DNA of 64,000 nucleotides from Microbacterium sp. LKL04 (lineage in GTDB: Bacteria; Actinomycetota; Actinomycetes; Actinomycetales; Microbacteriaceae), in the NCBI RefSeq assembly GCF_900102005.1, contig NZ_LT627736.1, positions 2,666,001-2,730,000 on the forward strand, read 5' to 3'. The notes beneath the pieces are model-generated. The model searched no databases. It had not been told where the DNA came from and was given only the letters and a program-made list of their open reading frames with translations. This document shows positions 52,122 to 60,634 of this stretch, piece after piece. The position numbers and the translations under genes are program-made. The number at the start of each line of letters is the position of its first letter. Position 1 is the first letter of the stretch.

Positions 52122-54164
52122 TTAACGCAGGAACGCGGCGGCGACGCCGGAGTCGACGGGGATGTGGAGTCCTGTCGTGCGCGAGAGTTCGGGGCCGGTC
52201 AGCACGTAGACCGCGTCGGCGACGTTCTCGGGGACGACCTCGCGCTTGAGGATCGTGCGGTTCGCGTAGAATTGGCCGAGGTCCTTCTCCTCGACGCCGT
52301 AGGTGGCAGCGCGGTTAGCGCCCCAGCCCGCGGCGAAGATGCCCGACCCGCGGACGACGCCGTCGGGGTTGATGCCGTTGACGCGCACGCCGTGCTCGCC
52401 GAGCTCGACGGCCAGCAGGCGCACCTGGTGGGCCTGGTCCGCCTTCGTCGCGGAGTACGCGATGTTGTTCGGGCCGGCGAAGACGGAGTTCTTCGACGAG
52501 ATGTAGATGACGTCGCCGCCCATCTTCTGCTCGATGAGCGTTTTCGCCGCAGCCTTCGCGACGAGGAACGAGCCCTTCGCCATGACGTCGTGCTGCAGGT
52601 CCCAGTCCTTCTCGGTGGTCTCCAGCAGCGGCTTCGACAGTGACAGGCCCGCGTTGTTCACGACCAGGTCGATGCCGCCGAACGCGAGGACGGTCGCATC
52701 GATCGCCGCCTGCACCCCCTCGGCATCCGCCACGTTCGCGGCGACGCCGACCGCGACGTCCGTGCCGCCGAGCTCTGCGGCTGCGGCCTGCGCCTTCTCG
52801 AGGTCGAGGTCGGCGACGACGACGCACGCGCCCTCGGCGGCGAGCCGTGTGGCGATGGCCTTGCCGATGCCCGAGGCAGCCCCGGTGACGAACGCGATGC
52901 GCCCCTGATGAGTCTTGGGCTTCGGCATCCGCTGCAGCTTCGCCTCTTCGAGGGCCCAGTACTCGATGCGGAACTTCTCGGCGTCGGAGATGGGGGAGTA
53001 GGTCGAGAGGGCCTCGGCGCCGCGCATGACGTTGATCGCGTTGACGTAGAACTCGCCGGCGACGCGGGCGGTCTGCTTGTTGGCGCCGTAGCTGAACATG
53101 CCGACGCCCGGGACGAGGACGATGAGCGGGTCGGCGCCGCGGATCGCGGGCGAGTCGGCCGTCGCGTGCGCGTCGTAGTACGCCTGGTAGTCGGCTCGAT
53201 AGGCCTCGTGCAGGTCGCGGAGGCGAGCGATCGAGTCCTCGACGGACGCGGATGCCGGCAGGTCGAGGATGAGCGGCTTGACCTTCGTGCGCAGGAAGTG
53301 GTCGGGGCAGCTCGTGCCGAGCTCCGCGAGCGCCGGAGCCTTCTCGGCGGCGAGGAAGTCGAGGACGACGTCGCTGTCGGTGTAGTGGCCGACCATCGGC
53401 TTGTCGGTCGAGGCGAGGCCGCGGATCGTGGGCGCAAGGGCTGCGGCCTTCGCGCGGCGCTCAGCCTCGGGCAGTGCGTCGAAGCCCGCGCGGATCTCGC
53501 CGAAGGGCCGGGCCGCACCGTGCGCGTCGATGTAGGCCTGGGCGGTCTCGATGATCCAGAGGCTGTTGCGCTCGGACTCCTCAGAGGTGTCGCCCCACGC
53601 GGTGATGCCGTGTCCGCCGAGGATGCAGCCGATCGCGTCGGGGTTCTCCGCCTTGATCGCCGCGATGTCGAGGCCGAGCTGGAAGCCGGGGCGCCGCCAC
53701 GGGACCCAGGCCACCTTCTCGCCGAAGATCTCGGCGGTCAGCTTCTCGCCGTCGGCGGCGGTCGCGATGGCGATGCCGGCATCGGGGTGCAGGTGGTCGA
53801 CGTGGGCGGCATCCACCAGCCCGTGCATGGCGGTGTCGATCGAGGGAGCAGCGCCGCCCTTGCCGTGCAGGCAGTAATCGAAGGCCGCGACCATCTCGTC
53901 CTCGCGCTCGACGCCCGGGTAGACGTCGACGAGCGCGCGCATGCGGTCGAGGCGGAGGACGGCGAGGCCCTCGGGCTTCAGCGTGCCGAGGTCGCCGCCG
54001 GATCCCTTGACCCAGAGGAGCTCCACGGGCTCACCGGTGACGGGGTCGGTGTCGGTGCCCTTCGCGGACGTGTTGCCGCCCGCGTAGTTGGTGACCTTCG
54101 GGTCGGATCCGAGGCGGTTGCTGCGCGCGATGAGTTCGGCGGCGGCCGTGGTGGTGGGGGACAT
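52122..54164 (-). CDS. rhaD: Bifunctional rhamnulose-1-phosphate aldolase / L-lactaldehyde dehydrogenase
   Basis: 680 residues, a fused enzyme known from L-rhamnose catabolism. The N-terminal class II aldolase (to about 420) shows [31 protein letters not shown] (zinc His residues) and [10 protein letters not shown]. The C-terminal SDR domain (about 425-680) shows [23 protein letters not shown] and YSATKADQ. Together they split rhamnulose-1-phosphate to dihydroxyacetone phosphate and L-lactaldehyde, then oxidise the latter to L-lactate. Preceded by a DeoR-type operator. Rhamnose isomerase and kinase are not in the window. Confidence 0.95.
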   Translation of the reverse strand: MSPTTTAAAELIARSNRLGSDPKVTNYAGGNTSAKGTDTDPVTGEPVELLWVKGSGGDLGTLKPEGLAVLRLDRMRALVDVYPGVEREDEMVAAFDYCLHGKGGAAPSIDTAMHGLVDAAHVDHLHPDAGIAIATAADGEKLTAEIFGEKVAWVPWRRPGFQLGLDIAAIKAENPDAIGCILGGHGITAWGDTSEESERNSLWIIETAQAYIDAHGAARPFGEIRAGFDALPEAERRAKAAALAPTIRGLASTDKPMVGHYTDSDVVLDFLAAEKAPALAELGTSCPDHFLRTKVKPLILDLPASASVEDSIARLRDLHEAYRADYQAYYDAHATADSPAIRGADPLIVLVPGVGMFSYGANKQTARVAGEFYVNAINVMRGAEALSTYSPISDAEKFRIEYWALEEAKLQRMPKPKTHQGRIAFVTGAASGIGKAIATRLAAEGACVVVADLDLEKAQAAAAELGGTDVAVGVAANVADAEGVQAAIDATVLAFGGIDLVVNNAGLSLSKPLLETTEKDWDLQHDVMAKGSFLVAKAAAKTLIEQKMGGDVIYISSKNSVFAGPNNIAYSATKADQAHQVRLLAVELGEHGVRVNGINPDGVVRGSGIFAAGWGANRAATYGVEEKDLGQFYANRTILKREVVPENVADAVYVLTGPELSRTTGLHIPVDSGVAAAFLR

Positions 54165-54187
54165 CGACTCTCCTGCGAGGCTCAGAC

Positions 54188-54219
54188 GTGAAAGATCTTG
54201 TGAAACCTTTCACAATCTA
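54188..54219 (-). promoter_or_regulatory. Promoter and palindromic operator of the rhaD-lldD unit
   Basis: TTGTGAAA-CC-TTTCACAA (54198-54215) is a perfect 8-bp inverted repeat; a third half-site GTGAAAG lies at 54188. TAGATT on the minus strand (54214-54219) is a plausible -10, so bound repressor would cover the start point. GTGAAA/TTTCAC half-sites fit DeoR-type regulators, and a deoR gene lies directly upstream. Confidence 0.65.
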
Positions 54220-54225
54220 ACAGGC

Positions 54226-54978
54226 TCAGCGGATCTCGACCAGCCCCCGGAAGGCGTCGAGTCGCTCGTCGGCGGGGTCGAGCTCGGTGACGAGCAGGTC
54301 GACGTTCGTCCAGGCGAGCGCGCGCGCAACGGCGAGGCGTTCGAGCTTCGAGGAGTCCGCGAGGACGACGGTCTCGTCCGCGTGTGTCGAGAGGACGCGC
54401 TTGACCTCGGCTTCTTCGAGGGTCGTCTCGCTCGTGCCGAATGACGGATCGAGGGCGGCAGCGCTCGTGAAGAAGCGGTCGTAGTGAAAGCGGCTCGCAC
54501 TCTCGCACGCCTGCGCACCGACGAAGCTGCCGGTGCGGGGTTCCAGGCGTCCGCCGAGGAGGATCGCGTCGACGGCGGGTCGCCCCTGTGCTGCGCGGAG
54601 GTTGTCGTACGAGTTCGTGACGACGAGCAGTTCGTCGCTGTCGTCGAGGGTCGAAATGAGCGCACCGACCGTGGACGAGGCATCCATCGCCGCGGCACCG
54701 CCGTGAGGGAGCAGGTCGTGTGCTTTCCGTGCGATCTCGGCCTTGGCGCCGCCGCGCGCGGCGATCCGGGCGGTGAAGTCCTGCGGCACGATGGCGGCGA
54801 CCGCCCCGCCGCGGACCCGCCGCGCGAGCCCCTCGCGGACAAGATCGTCGAGATCGCGGCGGACGGTCATCGCCGAGACGCCGAGCGCCTCGGCGGCCGG
54901 CTCGAGTCGGACGCTGCCGGACTCGGCGAGCATCTCGAGGAGGAGCGACCGCCGTTCGGCGCTGAGCAACTGCGGCAT
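54226..54978 (-). CDS. DeoR/GlpR-family transcriptional regulator
   Basis: 250 residues. N-terminal winged helix-turn-helix: ERRSLLLEMLAESGSV, LGVSAMTVRRDLDDLVREG (the DeoR signature). The C-terminal sugar-phosphate sensor domain has AAMDASSTVGAL, VTNSY, LGGRLEPRTGSF. Probably represses the rhaD-lldD genes until a rhamnose pathway sugar phosphate binds; this is inferred from position and the operator at 54188-54219. Confidence 0.92.
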   Translation of the reverse strand: MPQLLSAERRSLLLEMLAESGSVRLEPAAEALGVSAMTVRRDLDDLVREGLARRVRGGAVAAIVPQDFTARIAARGGAKAEIARKAHDLLPHGGAAAMDASSTVGALISTLDDSDELLVVTNSYDNLRAAQGRPAVDAILLGGRLEPRTGSFVGAQACESASRFHYDRFFTSAAALDPSFGTSETTLEEAEVKRVLSTHADETVVLADSSKLERLAVARALAWTNVDLLVTELDPADERLDAFRGLVEIR

Positions 54979-55010
54979 GCGATCAGGGTAACCGGGTGCC
55001 GCGGCGACCT

Positions 55011-55022
55011 TAGGCTCGTTTC
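55011..55022 (+). promoter_or_regulatory. -10 box placing 55023 as a leaderless start
   Basis: TAGGCT at 55011-55016 followed by six bases and then GTG. No Shine-Dalgarno. Confidence 0.45.
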
Positions 55023-55157
55023 GTGAGCGAGCGTCCGGCGGTCATGTGCCCCACCTGCGGCGATCCGCTGCGCTTCGAGATCCTCGACGACGAGCGGTTC
55101 ACGGTCGCGTGGTCATGCCTCAATTGCGGCCTCGTGCGAGTGACCGAGCCGCGCTGA
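55023..55157 (+). CDS. 44-residue double-CxxC zinc-ribbon protein
   Basis: GTG at 55023 to TGA at 55157. Sequence pattern: V-M-C-P-T-C-G-D-P-L near residue 8 and W-S-C-L-N-C-G-L-V near 31, a classic four-Cys zinc ribbon separated by about 20 residues. No other domain. The start follows a TAGGCT box by six bases, suggesting leaderless expression. Its stop touches the convergent methyltransferase stop (55158). Role unknown; stand-alone zinc ribbons often bind nucleic acid or a protein partner. Confidence 0.7.
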   Translation: MSERPAVMCPTCGDPLRFEILDDERFTVAWSCLNCGLVRVTEPR

Positions 55158-55754
55158 TCAGCTCCGGCGCTCGGCGATGATCGCTGCGACAGCTCGGGCT
55201 CCGCGCTCGGCGCGGCGGTGGACGGCGACGACGTCGAAGCCCGCGGACTCGAGGATCCGCTGCAGGTCGCGCGTGTTCCAGCGGTAGGCACGCACGACGG
55301 CGTGGTCGAACGCCTCCGTCTCGTCCGCGTCGAAGCAGCCCAGCAGCAGCGACCCGCCGGGACGCAGCACGCGCGCGAACTCGGTGAGCGGAACCGCGAT
55401 CGCCTCGGGCTCGTGGTGGATCGTCGAGAACCAGGCGAGGATGCCTCCGATCGCGGCATCCGGCTCGTCGATCGCCTCGATGCTCTCGACATCGAACCGG
55501 ACGCCCGGGTGGGTCGCACGCGCGTGGTCGATGAACTCCGGCACGAGATCGATCCCGCGGATCTCGGCGCCCCGCTCCGCGAGGTGCTGCGTCCAGTGGC
55601 CCGGGCCGCAGCCCGCGTCGATGAGGCGACCGGATGCCGCGGCTCCCCACGCCTCGATGAGGTGGCGATCCGCGCGGTGCATCGCGCCCACGGACCCGAG
55701 CGTGTCGACGTACTCCGCGGCCCGGTGTGCGTAAGCGGCGGTCGTGCGGGTCAT
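55158..55754 (-). CDS. SAM-dependent methyltransferase (class I)
   Basis: 198 residues. LIDAGCGPGHWTQHLA is the SAM-binding motif I, GIDLVPEFIDHA motif II with the acidic ribose-binding Asp, and FARVLRPGGSLLLGCFD the post-motif region. Methyltransf_11/25-like, probably a small-molecule or protein methylase. Starts with ATG at 55754. No neighbour in the same orientation, so context gives no substrate. Confidence 0.88.
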   Translation of the reverse strand: MTRTTAAYAHRAAEYVDTLGSVGAMHRADRHLIEAWGAAASGRLIDAGCGPGHWTQHLAERGAEIRGIDLVPEFIDHARATHPGVRFDVESIEAIDEPDAAIGGILAWFSTIHHEPEAIAVPLTEFARVLRPGGSLLLGCFDADETEAFDHAVVRAYRWNTRDLQRILESAGFDVVAVHRRAERGARAVAAIIAERRS

Positions 55755-55801
55755 CCTGCGAGGCTATCGACCGCGTCGGACCTGTGTCAGGATACGGCGG
55801 T

Positions 55802-56065
55802 ATGAGCACCGGCCCGGACTGGACGATCCGCATCCCCGGCTCCGAGCCCGACCGGCTGACCGCGCACCAGCAGGCACTTCTGGGTCAGGTGGAGGCGGAA
55901 CTGCCCGCGTCTCGCGGAGAGACGTGCGACGTCTCGGAGCTCGAGGCTCGCGTCACGCCGATCGTCCGGGAACTCGTCCGGTCCGGACTCACGGCCGAGC
56001 GGATCGCCGACAACAGCCGGCTCCGCCCGGCGTTCGTCACGCGGATCACCGGCAGGGGCGCGTGA
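55802..56065 (+). CDS. Small hypothetical protein
   Basis: 87 residues from the ATG at 55802. Helix-rich and soluble: QQALLGQVEAELPASRG, VTPIVRELVRSGLTAERIADNS. The last part looks like a helix-turn-helix-like fragment (SGLTAERIADNSRLRPAFV), but no family could be assigned. 12 bases before the MBL-fold gene in the same direction, so likely co-transcribed. Confidence 0.65.
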   Translation: MSTGPDWTIRIPGSEPDRLTAHQQALLGQVEAELPASRGETCDVSELEARVTPIVRELVRSGLTAERIADNSRLRPAFVTRITGRGA

Positions 56066-56077
56066 GACGATCCCGGA

Positions 56078-56833
56078 GTGAAGATCACCCAGGTCCGTAA
56101 CGCCACCCTGCTGCTGGACGTCGGCGGCATCCGCGTCCTCGTCGATCCCATGCTGGGGGCGAAGGGCTCGCAGCCCGGCTTCGCCAGCGCACGGCGCAAC
56201 CCGCTGGTCGATCTCGTGGTCCCGCTCGCGGACCTGCTGGATCCGGACATCGTGGTGGTGACGCACACGCATACCGACCATTGGGATGCCGCGGCCGCCG
56301 CGCTCCTGCCGCGAGAGGTTCCCGTCCTCGTCCAGCACGCCGACGACGCCGCGGTGATCGCCGGCGCCGGCTTCACGCAGGTGATCGTCCTCGACGAGCC
56401 GACGACGCTGGCCGGCGTGACCTTCACGCGCACGGGTGGGCAGCACGGCTCCGACGCGACGCTCGCTGCGGCGCCGCGACTCGGCGAGGTCATGGGTGTG
56501 GTCATCGCGCATTCCGCGGAGCCGACCCTGTACGTCGCCGGCGACACCGTCTACCACCCGACCGTCGAGGCGGCGCTCGCGGCGCACCGTCCGGAGGTCG
56601 TCGTCCTGAACACGGGCGAAGCCGTCCTCCCCGGCCTCGACCCGATCCTGATGGGGGCCGAGGACGTCGCCCGCGTGCACGGTCTCGCCCCTGACGCCCG
56701 CATCGTCGCCGTCCACATGGAGGCGCTCGACCACTGCACCGTGACCCGCGCCGACGTGCGCGCGGTCGCGGAAGCGCAGGGGATCACCGCGGCCGTCCAC
56801 GTCCCCGAGGACGGGCAGACGCTGACGTTCTGA
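56078..56833 (+). CDS. MBL-fold metal-dependent hydrolase (UlaG-like)
   Basis: 251 residues from the GTG at 56078. The zinc-binding THTHTDHWD (H-x-H-x-D-H) and later His residues in a GGQHGS and an AVHMEALDH motif are present. Pattern fits the UlaG/YycJ-type lactamase-fold proteins, often phosphodiesterases or lactonases. No signal peptide, so cytoplasmic. Substrate unknown. Confidence 0.87.
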   Translation: MKITQVRNATLLLDVGGIRVLVDPMLGAKGSQPGFASARRNPLVDLVVPLADLLDPDIVVVTHTHTDHWDAAAAALLPREVPVLVQHADDAAVIAGAGFTQVIVLDEPTTLAGVTFTRTGGQHGSDATLAAAPRLGEVMGVVIAHSAEPTLYVAGDTVYHPTVEAALAAHRPEVVVLNTGEAVLPGLDPILMGAEDVARVHGLAPDARIVAVHMEALDHCTVTRADVRAVAEAQGITAAVHVPEDGQTLTF

Positions 56834-57060
56834 CGACCCGGCCGGCGCGGGTTCCGGCCGCGCCTGCGGGTCGCGCCCGCCGGGGTGACCCGCGCGGGAT
56901 ACGTTCGATCATGACGGGCTGTTCCAGCCTGATCCCGGCGATGGTCGACCGTCCCACCCGACGACGCTCCGGCTCTCGCCGATGCCACGGACCCGTGGCC
57001 AGTTCGCTCAGTACTCGCGCGCCCTTCGTGCGGTCTTTCCTCGCTCGAAGGAGCACCACC
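56834..57060. other. Intergenic region before the HNH nuclease gene
   Basis: 227 bases. TACGTT at 56900-56905 followed by five bases and ATG 56911 could start a transcript, and the frame from 56911 is open into the nuclease gene, but the first 50 codons are Ser/Arg-rich and lack coding character. Confidence 0.3.
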
Positions 57061-58314
57061 ATGCCCTCGTCGACCCCGCCCCGCGCGGCCACGCAGACCA
57101 CGACCGAGAAGGCGGGACGTGACAGGAAGCTCCGGTGGACGGCCCTCGTCCTGGCGCTGATCGTCGCGATCATCGTGATCTCGCCGATCATCTGCACCCT
57201 CGCCGTCGCCGTCGCGATCACCGCGGGAGTCTCACTCGGCAAGAAGACCCCGACGTTCCTGCGCTTCACGACGCCGGCCACCGCCACGCGCGCTCTGATC
57301 ATCTCCGTCGTCGTCGCGCTGCTGTCGGCCGGTATGGCGAACCTCGTCCTGCCGCGGGCGGACACGACGGTGGACGAGGCGCCCGTCGCCTTCGCGCCGA
57401 CATCCCCGGCTGCCGACGACACGGTCGCGGTCGGCGAGGATCAGCAGGCATTCCCGACGCCGACCGAGACCGTCACGCCCGAGACCGCCGAGGCGGGCAC
57501 CGCGCTCGCCGCTCTCGCGGCCCTCGAGGTGAAGGGGCGCGCGCCGAAGACCGGCTACGACCGCGATGAGTTCGGACAGCGCTGGAAGGACATCGACCGC
57601 AACGGGTGCGGACAGCGCGACGACGTCCTCGCCCGAGACCTTGCCGGCGTGCAGAAGGACGGTCGCTGCGTCGTGACGTCCGGCATCCTGGACGATCCGT
57701 TCACGGGTGAGCGCATCACGTTCGAGCGTGGCGAGGACACGTCGTCGCTCGTACAGATCGACCACGTCGTGCCGTTGTCGGATGCCTGGCAGAAGGGTGC
57801 GCAGCAGCTCACTGCGCACCAGCGCGAGACCCTGGGCAACGATCCGCTCAACCTTCTCGCCGTCGACGGCGCCGCGAACGCGCAGAAAAGCGACAGCGAC
57901 GCCGCGACCTGGCTGCCGAAGAACACGGGGTTCCGGTGCGCCTACGTCGCGCGCCAGGCGTCGGTGAAGGTCGCCTACGAGCTTTGGGTCACCCAGGCGG
58001 AACGCGACGCCATGGAGCGGATCCTGACGGGATGCCCGGCCGAGCCGCTCCTGACGTCGGACTACGCCGCCGACGCCATGGCGATCGCGGCGGAGCCCGC
58101 GTCGAAGCCCAGCCCGAGCGTCGCTCCGGCGCCGAAGTCCCAGCCGACGCAGGAGTCGAAGCCCGCGCCGACACCTGCTCCTGCGAAGCCTGCGGACGTG
58201 TACTTCAAGAACTGCACCGCCGCCCGCGAGGCGGGAGCAGCTCCCGTGCACGTCGGCGACCCCGGCTACGCGAAGCACCTCGACCGGGACGGCGACGGCG
58301 TCGGCTGCGAGTAG
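57061..58314 (+). CDS. Membrane-anchored HNH endonuclease with Excalibur domain
   Basis: 417 residues. The ATG at 57061 has AGGAG 7 bases upstream, so it was chosen over an ATG 50 codons earlier. Two or three hydrophobic helices (about 28-105) give a membrane anchor. A disordered Thr/Pro-rich stretch is followed by a DUF1524-type HNH domain with IDHVVPLSDAW, RETLGNDPLNLL and NAQKSDSDAATWLP. A Pro/Lys linker leads to a C-terminal Excalibur calcium-binding domain (VYFKNCTAAREAG ... DRDGDGVGCE). The nuclease should be on the outer face. Possible roles are DNA scavenging, competence or contact-dependent defence; not determined. Confidence 0.87.
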   Translation: MPSSTPPRAATQTTTEKAGRDRKLRWTALVLALIVAIIVISPIICTLAVAVAITAGVSLGKKTPTFLRFTTPATATRALIISVVVALLSAGMANLVLPRADTTVDEAPVAFAPTSPAADDTVAVGEDQQAFPTPTETVTPETAEAGTALAALAALEVKGRAPKTGYDRDEFGQRWKDIDRNGCGQRDDVLARDLAGVQKDGRCVVTSGILDDPFTGERITFERGEDTSSLVQIDHVVPLSDAWQKGAQQLTAHQRETLGNDPLNLLAVDGAANAQKSDSDAATWLPKNTGFRCAYVARQASVKVAYELWVTQAERDAMERILTGCPAEPLLTSDYAADAMAIAAEPASKPSPSVAPAPKSQPTQESKPAPTPAPAKPADVYFKNCTAAREAGAAPVHVGDPGYAKHLDRDGDGVGCE

Positions 58315-58320
58315 CGCCGG

Positions 58321-58349
58321 TCGACAGGCAGGCCGGCGGCGGCCACACT
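58321..58349 (+). promoter_or_regulatory. Promoter for the leaderless 58356 gene
   Basis: TCGACA (58321-58326, five of six), 17-base spacer, CACACT (58344-58349), then six bases to the ATG. Strong fit to a housekeeping promoter with the start point on the initiation codon. Confidence 0.55.
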
Positions 58350-58355
58350 GGTCGC

Positions 58356-58502
58356 ATGGATCCCCTGACGAGCGCCGTGCTCTTCATCGCCGTGTTCGCC
58401 GCCGGCTCGTACGTCCTCTACTGGGTTATCCGCAAGGCCGTCGTGCACGGCATCCAGGAGGCGCGTCAGTCCGCGGAGAGCCAGCGCGTCGACGCGGGCT
58501 GA
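58356..58502 (+). CDS. 48-residue single-helix membrane protein
   Basis: The frame is MDPLTSAVLFIAVFAAG followed by SYVLYWVIRKAVVHGI and a polar tail to residue 48. One membrane helix (about 5-25) with a basic cytoplasmic side. The promoter just upstream predicts leaderless translation. Function unknown. Confidence 0.6.
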   Translation: MDPLTSAVLFIAVFAAGSYVLYWVIRKAVVHGIQEARQSAESQRVDAG

Positions 58503-58535
58503 GCGGACGGGGCTCGTCGCGCGGAAAAGGCGAAA

Positions 58536-58562
58536 CCCCCGCGAATAGAAGCTTCGCGAGGG
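58536..58562 (-). terminator. Rho-independent terminator of the tRNA cluster
   Basis: On the minus strand, CCCTCGCGAA pairs with TTCGCGGGGG (10 bp, one G-U) around a 7-base loop, followed by TTT. It lies 31 bases after the tRNA-Phe 3' end. Confidence 0.8.
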
Positions 58563-58592
58563 TTCCTAGAACCGTTGTAACGACGGTCCGTG

Positions 58593-58665
58593 TGGCTCCG
58601 ACGGGCGTCGATCCCGTGACCTCACGATTTTCAGTCGTGCGCTCTACCAACTGAGCTACAGAGCC
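58593..58665 (-). tRNA. tRNA-Phe (GAA)
   Basis: Cloverleaf of 73 bases, no encoded CCA. Acceptor GGCTCTG with CGGAGCC plus A73, D-arm TAGCTCAGTTGGTAGAGC, anticodon loop CTGAAAA, T-arm GGGATCGACGCCC type. Third in a Glu-Asp-Phe minus-strand cluster. Confidence 0.96.
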
Positions 58666-58747
58666 GCATGGCATCAGAGGTGCCATGTCCTAGACGAAAG
58701 GCCCGTGAATTCAACAGAAGCTGAAGACAAGGGCCTGTCGCTCGGAG

Positions 58748-58821
58748 CGACCCTGACGGGACTTGAACCCGCGACCTCCGCCGTGACAGGGCGGCACGCT
58801 AACCAACTGCGCTACAGGGCC
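58748..58821 (-). tRNA. tRNA-Asp (GTC)
   Basis: 74 bases, no encoded CCA. Acceptor GGCCCTG with CAGGGTC plus G73, anticodon loop CTGTCAC, T-arm GCGGGTTCAAGTCCCGT. Middle gene of the cluster. Confidence 0.96.
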
Positions 58822-58842
58822 ATGCTTATTAAATTGTGGGAG

Positions 58843-58915
58843 TGACCCCAACGGGATTCGAACCCGTGCTACCGCCGTGAAAGGGCGGCGTCCTAGGCCG
58901 CTAAACGATGGGGCC
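58843..58915 (-). tRNA. tRNA-Glu (TTC)
   Basis: 73 bases, no encoded CCA. Acceptor GGCCCCA with TGGGGTC plus A73, anticodon loop CTTTCAC, T-arm ACGGGTTCGAATCCCGT. First gene of the minus-strand cluster; 21 bases from tRNA-Asp. Confidence 0.96.
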
Positions 58916-59051
58916 GAGCGACCCCGGGGGGATCACGCTTACCGAGGGTCAAGCATATGCGATCCCCGGCGAATGTGCGAATCGAGGGCGAGCCGACCGT
59001 TCCGTGCGGCGAAAGAGGGGGATGATGACGGTGCCCGCCGCAATCTCCTCT

Positions 59052-59080
59052 GTGACGAATGTGACCAGTGTTGCTACTGT
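59052..59080 (+). promoter_or_regulatory. Promoter of the M23 peptidase gene
   Basis: GTGACG (59052-59057), 17-base spacer, TACTGT (59075-59080); four of six -35 matches and the T-A...T of the -10. Start near 59087 gives a 40-base leader and rules out the ATG codons at 59022-59025. The remaining gap from the tRNA holds a G/C-rich inverted repeat (58928-58934 with 58961-58967) of unknown meaning. Confidence 0.6.
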
Positions 59081-59126
59081 GATGGGCGGATCAGCACGCC
59101 GTCTGGCCGAGGGAAGGGTGTGTGCA

Positions 59127-60569
59127 GTGACCGACCTGCCCGAAGCGACTGGAGCCGACTGCGGCTGCGCGCCCACCGCCGACGAGGCGCGTTCGTTCTC
59201 GTCGCGCATCAGCCGTCGCAACGTCCTGGGCCTCGGCGCGCTCGGTGTGGCCGCGGCATCCACCGGCATCGGCTTCGCCCTGCCCGCGTTCGCCGCGACC
59301 TCGTATCCCAGCTGGGACGACGTCGAGAAGGCCCGCAAGAACGAGTCCGCCAAGGGCTCCGAGATCACCCGCATCCAGAACCTCATCTCGTCGCTCGAGA
59401 ACGACGTCGTCGCCAAGCAGGCCGAGGCCGAGCGACTCGGCGTCGAGTATCAGGACGCCCTCATCGCGTACGAGGACGCCGCAGCCCGTGCTGACGCGTT
59501 GCAGGCGCAGGCCGACGCCGAAGAGGCGCGGGCGAAGGAAGCCGCGTCGAAGCTCGGCGTGCTCGCGGCGCAGCAGTACCGCTCCGGCAAGGGCGACGCG
59601 ACCCTCGACCTCTTCTTCTCCGACTCGTCCGCGACCGCCGACGACCTGCTGGGCCGACTCGGCACGATGGACCGTCTCGTCGAGGCGAACCGCGACGTCT
59701 ATGCCGCCGCCATCGGTGCGCGCGACAGCGCGAAGAACCTCGCCGCGCAGGCGCAGGTCGCCCGCGACGAGCGCGACAAGCGCAAGGCCGAGGCCGAGCA
59801 GAAGATGCAGGCCGCGCAGGATGCCGCCGAAGCCGCCCAGGCGGCCCTCGCCGCCCAGAACGAGCACCGCGAGGTGCTCGAGGCTCAGCTCCAGGCGCTG
59901 CAGGACACGACCGCCAAGACCGTCGCCGGCTACAAGGCCGGCGTCGAGGCGGAACGCAAGCGTCGCGAGGAAGCGGCCCGCAAAGCCCGCGCCGAGGCGC
60001 TCCGTCGGGCCAAGATCGAAGAGGCGCGCCGCCTCGCCGAAGAGAAGCGTCGACGCGAGGAAGAGGCAAAGAACAACAGCGGCGGCGGTTCGTCCGGTGG
60101 CGGTGGCGGCGGCGGTGGCGGCGGAGGCAGCACCGGCGGCTCCGTCCAGCCCTCCGGCTGGGTGCGCCCCGCGCACGGCTACATCAGCTCCTGGTACGGC
60201 GTCCGCGGCAGCATCTGCACCCCGAGCGGGTGCACGGCCAGCGGTCACCGCGGCATCGACTTCGCCAGCTCGTGCGGGTCGCCCATCTACGCGGCGGCGT
60301 CCGGCACTGTCATCTTCGCCGGTTACAGCGGCGACTGGGGCAACTTCGTCAAGGTCCGTCACAGCGACGGCACCGTCACGGGATATGCGCACATCATCGA
60401 CGGCGGCTACGCGGTGGGCTACGGCGACTACGTCCGCGCCGGCCAGACCATCGCCTACATCGGCAGCACCGGCGCATCGACCGGCTGCCACCTGCACTTC
60501 GAGGTCTACCGCGGCGGCATCCGCGTCGACCCGGCGCCGTTCCTGCGCGCCCGCGGCATCAGCGTCTGA
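59127..60569 (+). CDS. Exported M23 (LytM) peptidase with long coiled coil
   Basis: 480 residues from the GTG at 59127 (AGGGAAGG 9 bases upstream). Tat-like signal: SRRNVLGLGALG then a hydrophobic stretch ending AFA-AT near residue 55. A long Ala/Glu/Lys/Arg-rich coiled coil (about 65-315) follows, then an 11-Gly linker and the M23 domain with GHRGIDF and CHLHFEVY (zinc His/Asp residues intact). Such proteins cleave peptidoglycan cross-links, or resemble EnvC/RipA-type division hydrolase regulators. Substrate-active here because the zinc ligands are present. Confidence 0.92.
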   Translation: MTDLPEATGADCGCAPTADEARSFSSRISRRNVLGLGALGVAAASTGIGFALPAFAATSYPSWDDVEKARKNESAKGSEITRIQNLISSLENDVVAKQAEAERLGVEYQDALIAYEDAAARADALQAQADAEEARAKEAASKLGVLAAQQYRSGKGDATLDLFFSDSSATADDLLGRLGTMDRLVEANRDVYAAAIGARDSAKNLAAQAQVARDERDKRKAEAEQKMQAAQDAAEAAQAALAAQNEHREVLEAQLQALQDTTAKTVAGYKAGVEAERKRREEAARKARAEALRRAKIEEARRLAEEKRRREEEAKNNSGGGSSGGGGGGGGGGGSTGGSVQPSGWVRPAHGYISSWYGVRGSICTPSGCTASGHRGIDFASSCGSPIYAAASGTVIFAGYSGDWGNFVKVRHSDGTVTGYAHIIDGGYAVGYGDYVRAGQTIAYIGSTGASTGCHLHFEVYRGGIRVDPAPFLRARGISV

Positions 60570-60584
60570 CGCTCACTGTCGTGA

Positions 60585-60627
60585 AACGACGAAGGTCGGA
60601 TGCCGCGCCGCATCCGACCTTCTCGTT
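60585..60627. terminator. Strong bidirectional terminator between the M23 gene and ppa
   Basis: A perfect 13-bp stem (60591-60603 with 60610-60622), extended by AACGA/TCGTT after one bulged base, with a 6-base loop. It serves both convergent genes. Confidence 0.85.
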
Positions 60628-60634
60628 GTGAGCC

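Noticed and set aside
56911..57060. Upstream ATG for the HNH nuclease after a TACGTT box
   Set aside because: The first 50 codons look non-coding, and the ATG at 57061 has a proper ribosome-binding site. A transcript start here remains possible.
58928..58967. Possible c-di-AMP (ydaO-type) riboswitch before the M23 peptidase
   Set aside because: Actinobacterial wall-hydrolase genes often have one, but none of its conserved core could be found; only a 7-bp inverted repeat is seen, upstream of the predicted promoter.
58908..59126. Upstream extension of the M23 peptidase (starts at 58908 or ATG 59022/59025)
   Set aside because: A good promoter lies at 59052-59080, downstream of these starts, and 58908 overlaps tRNA-Glu.
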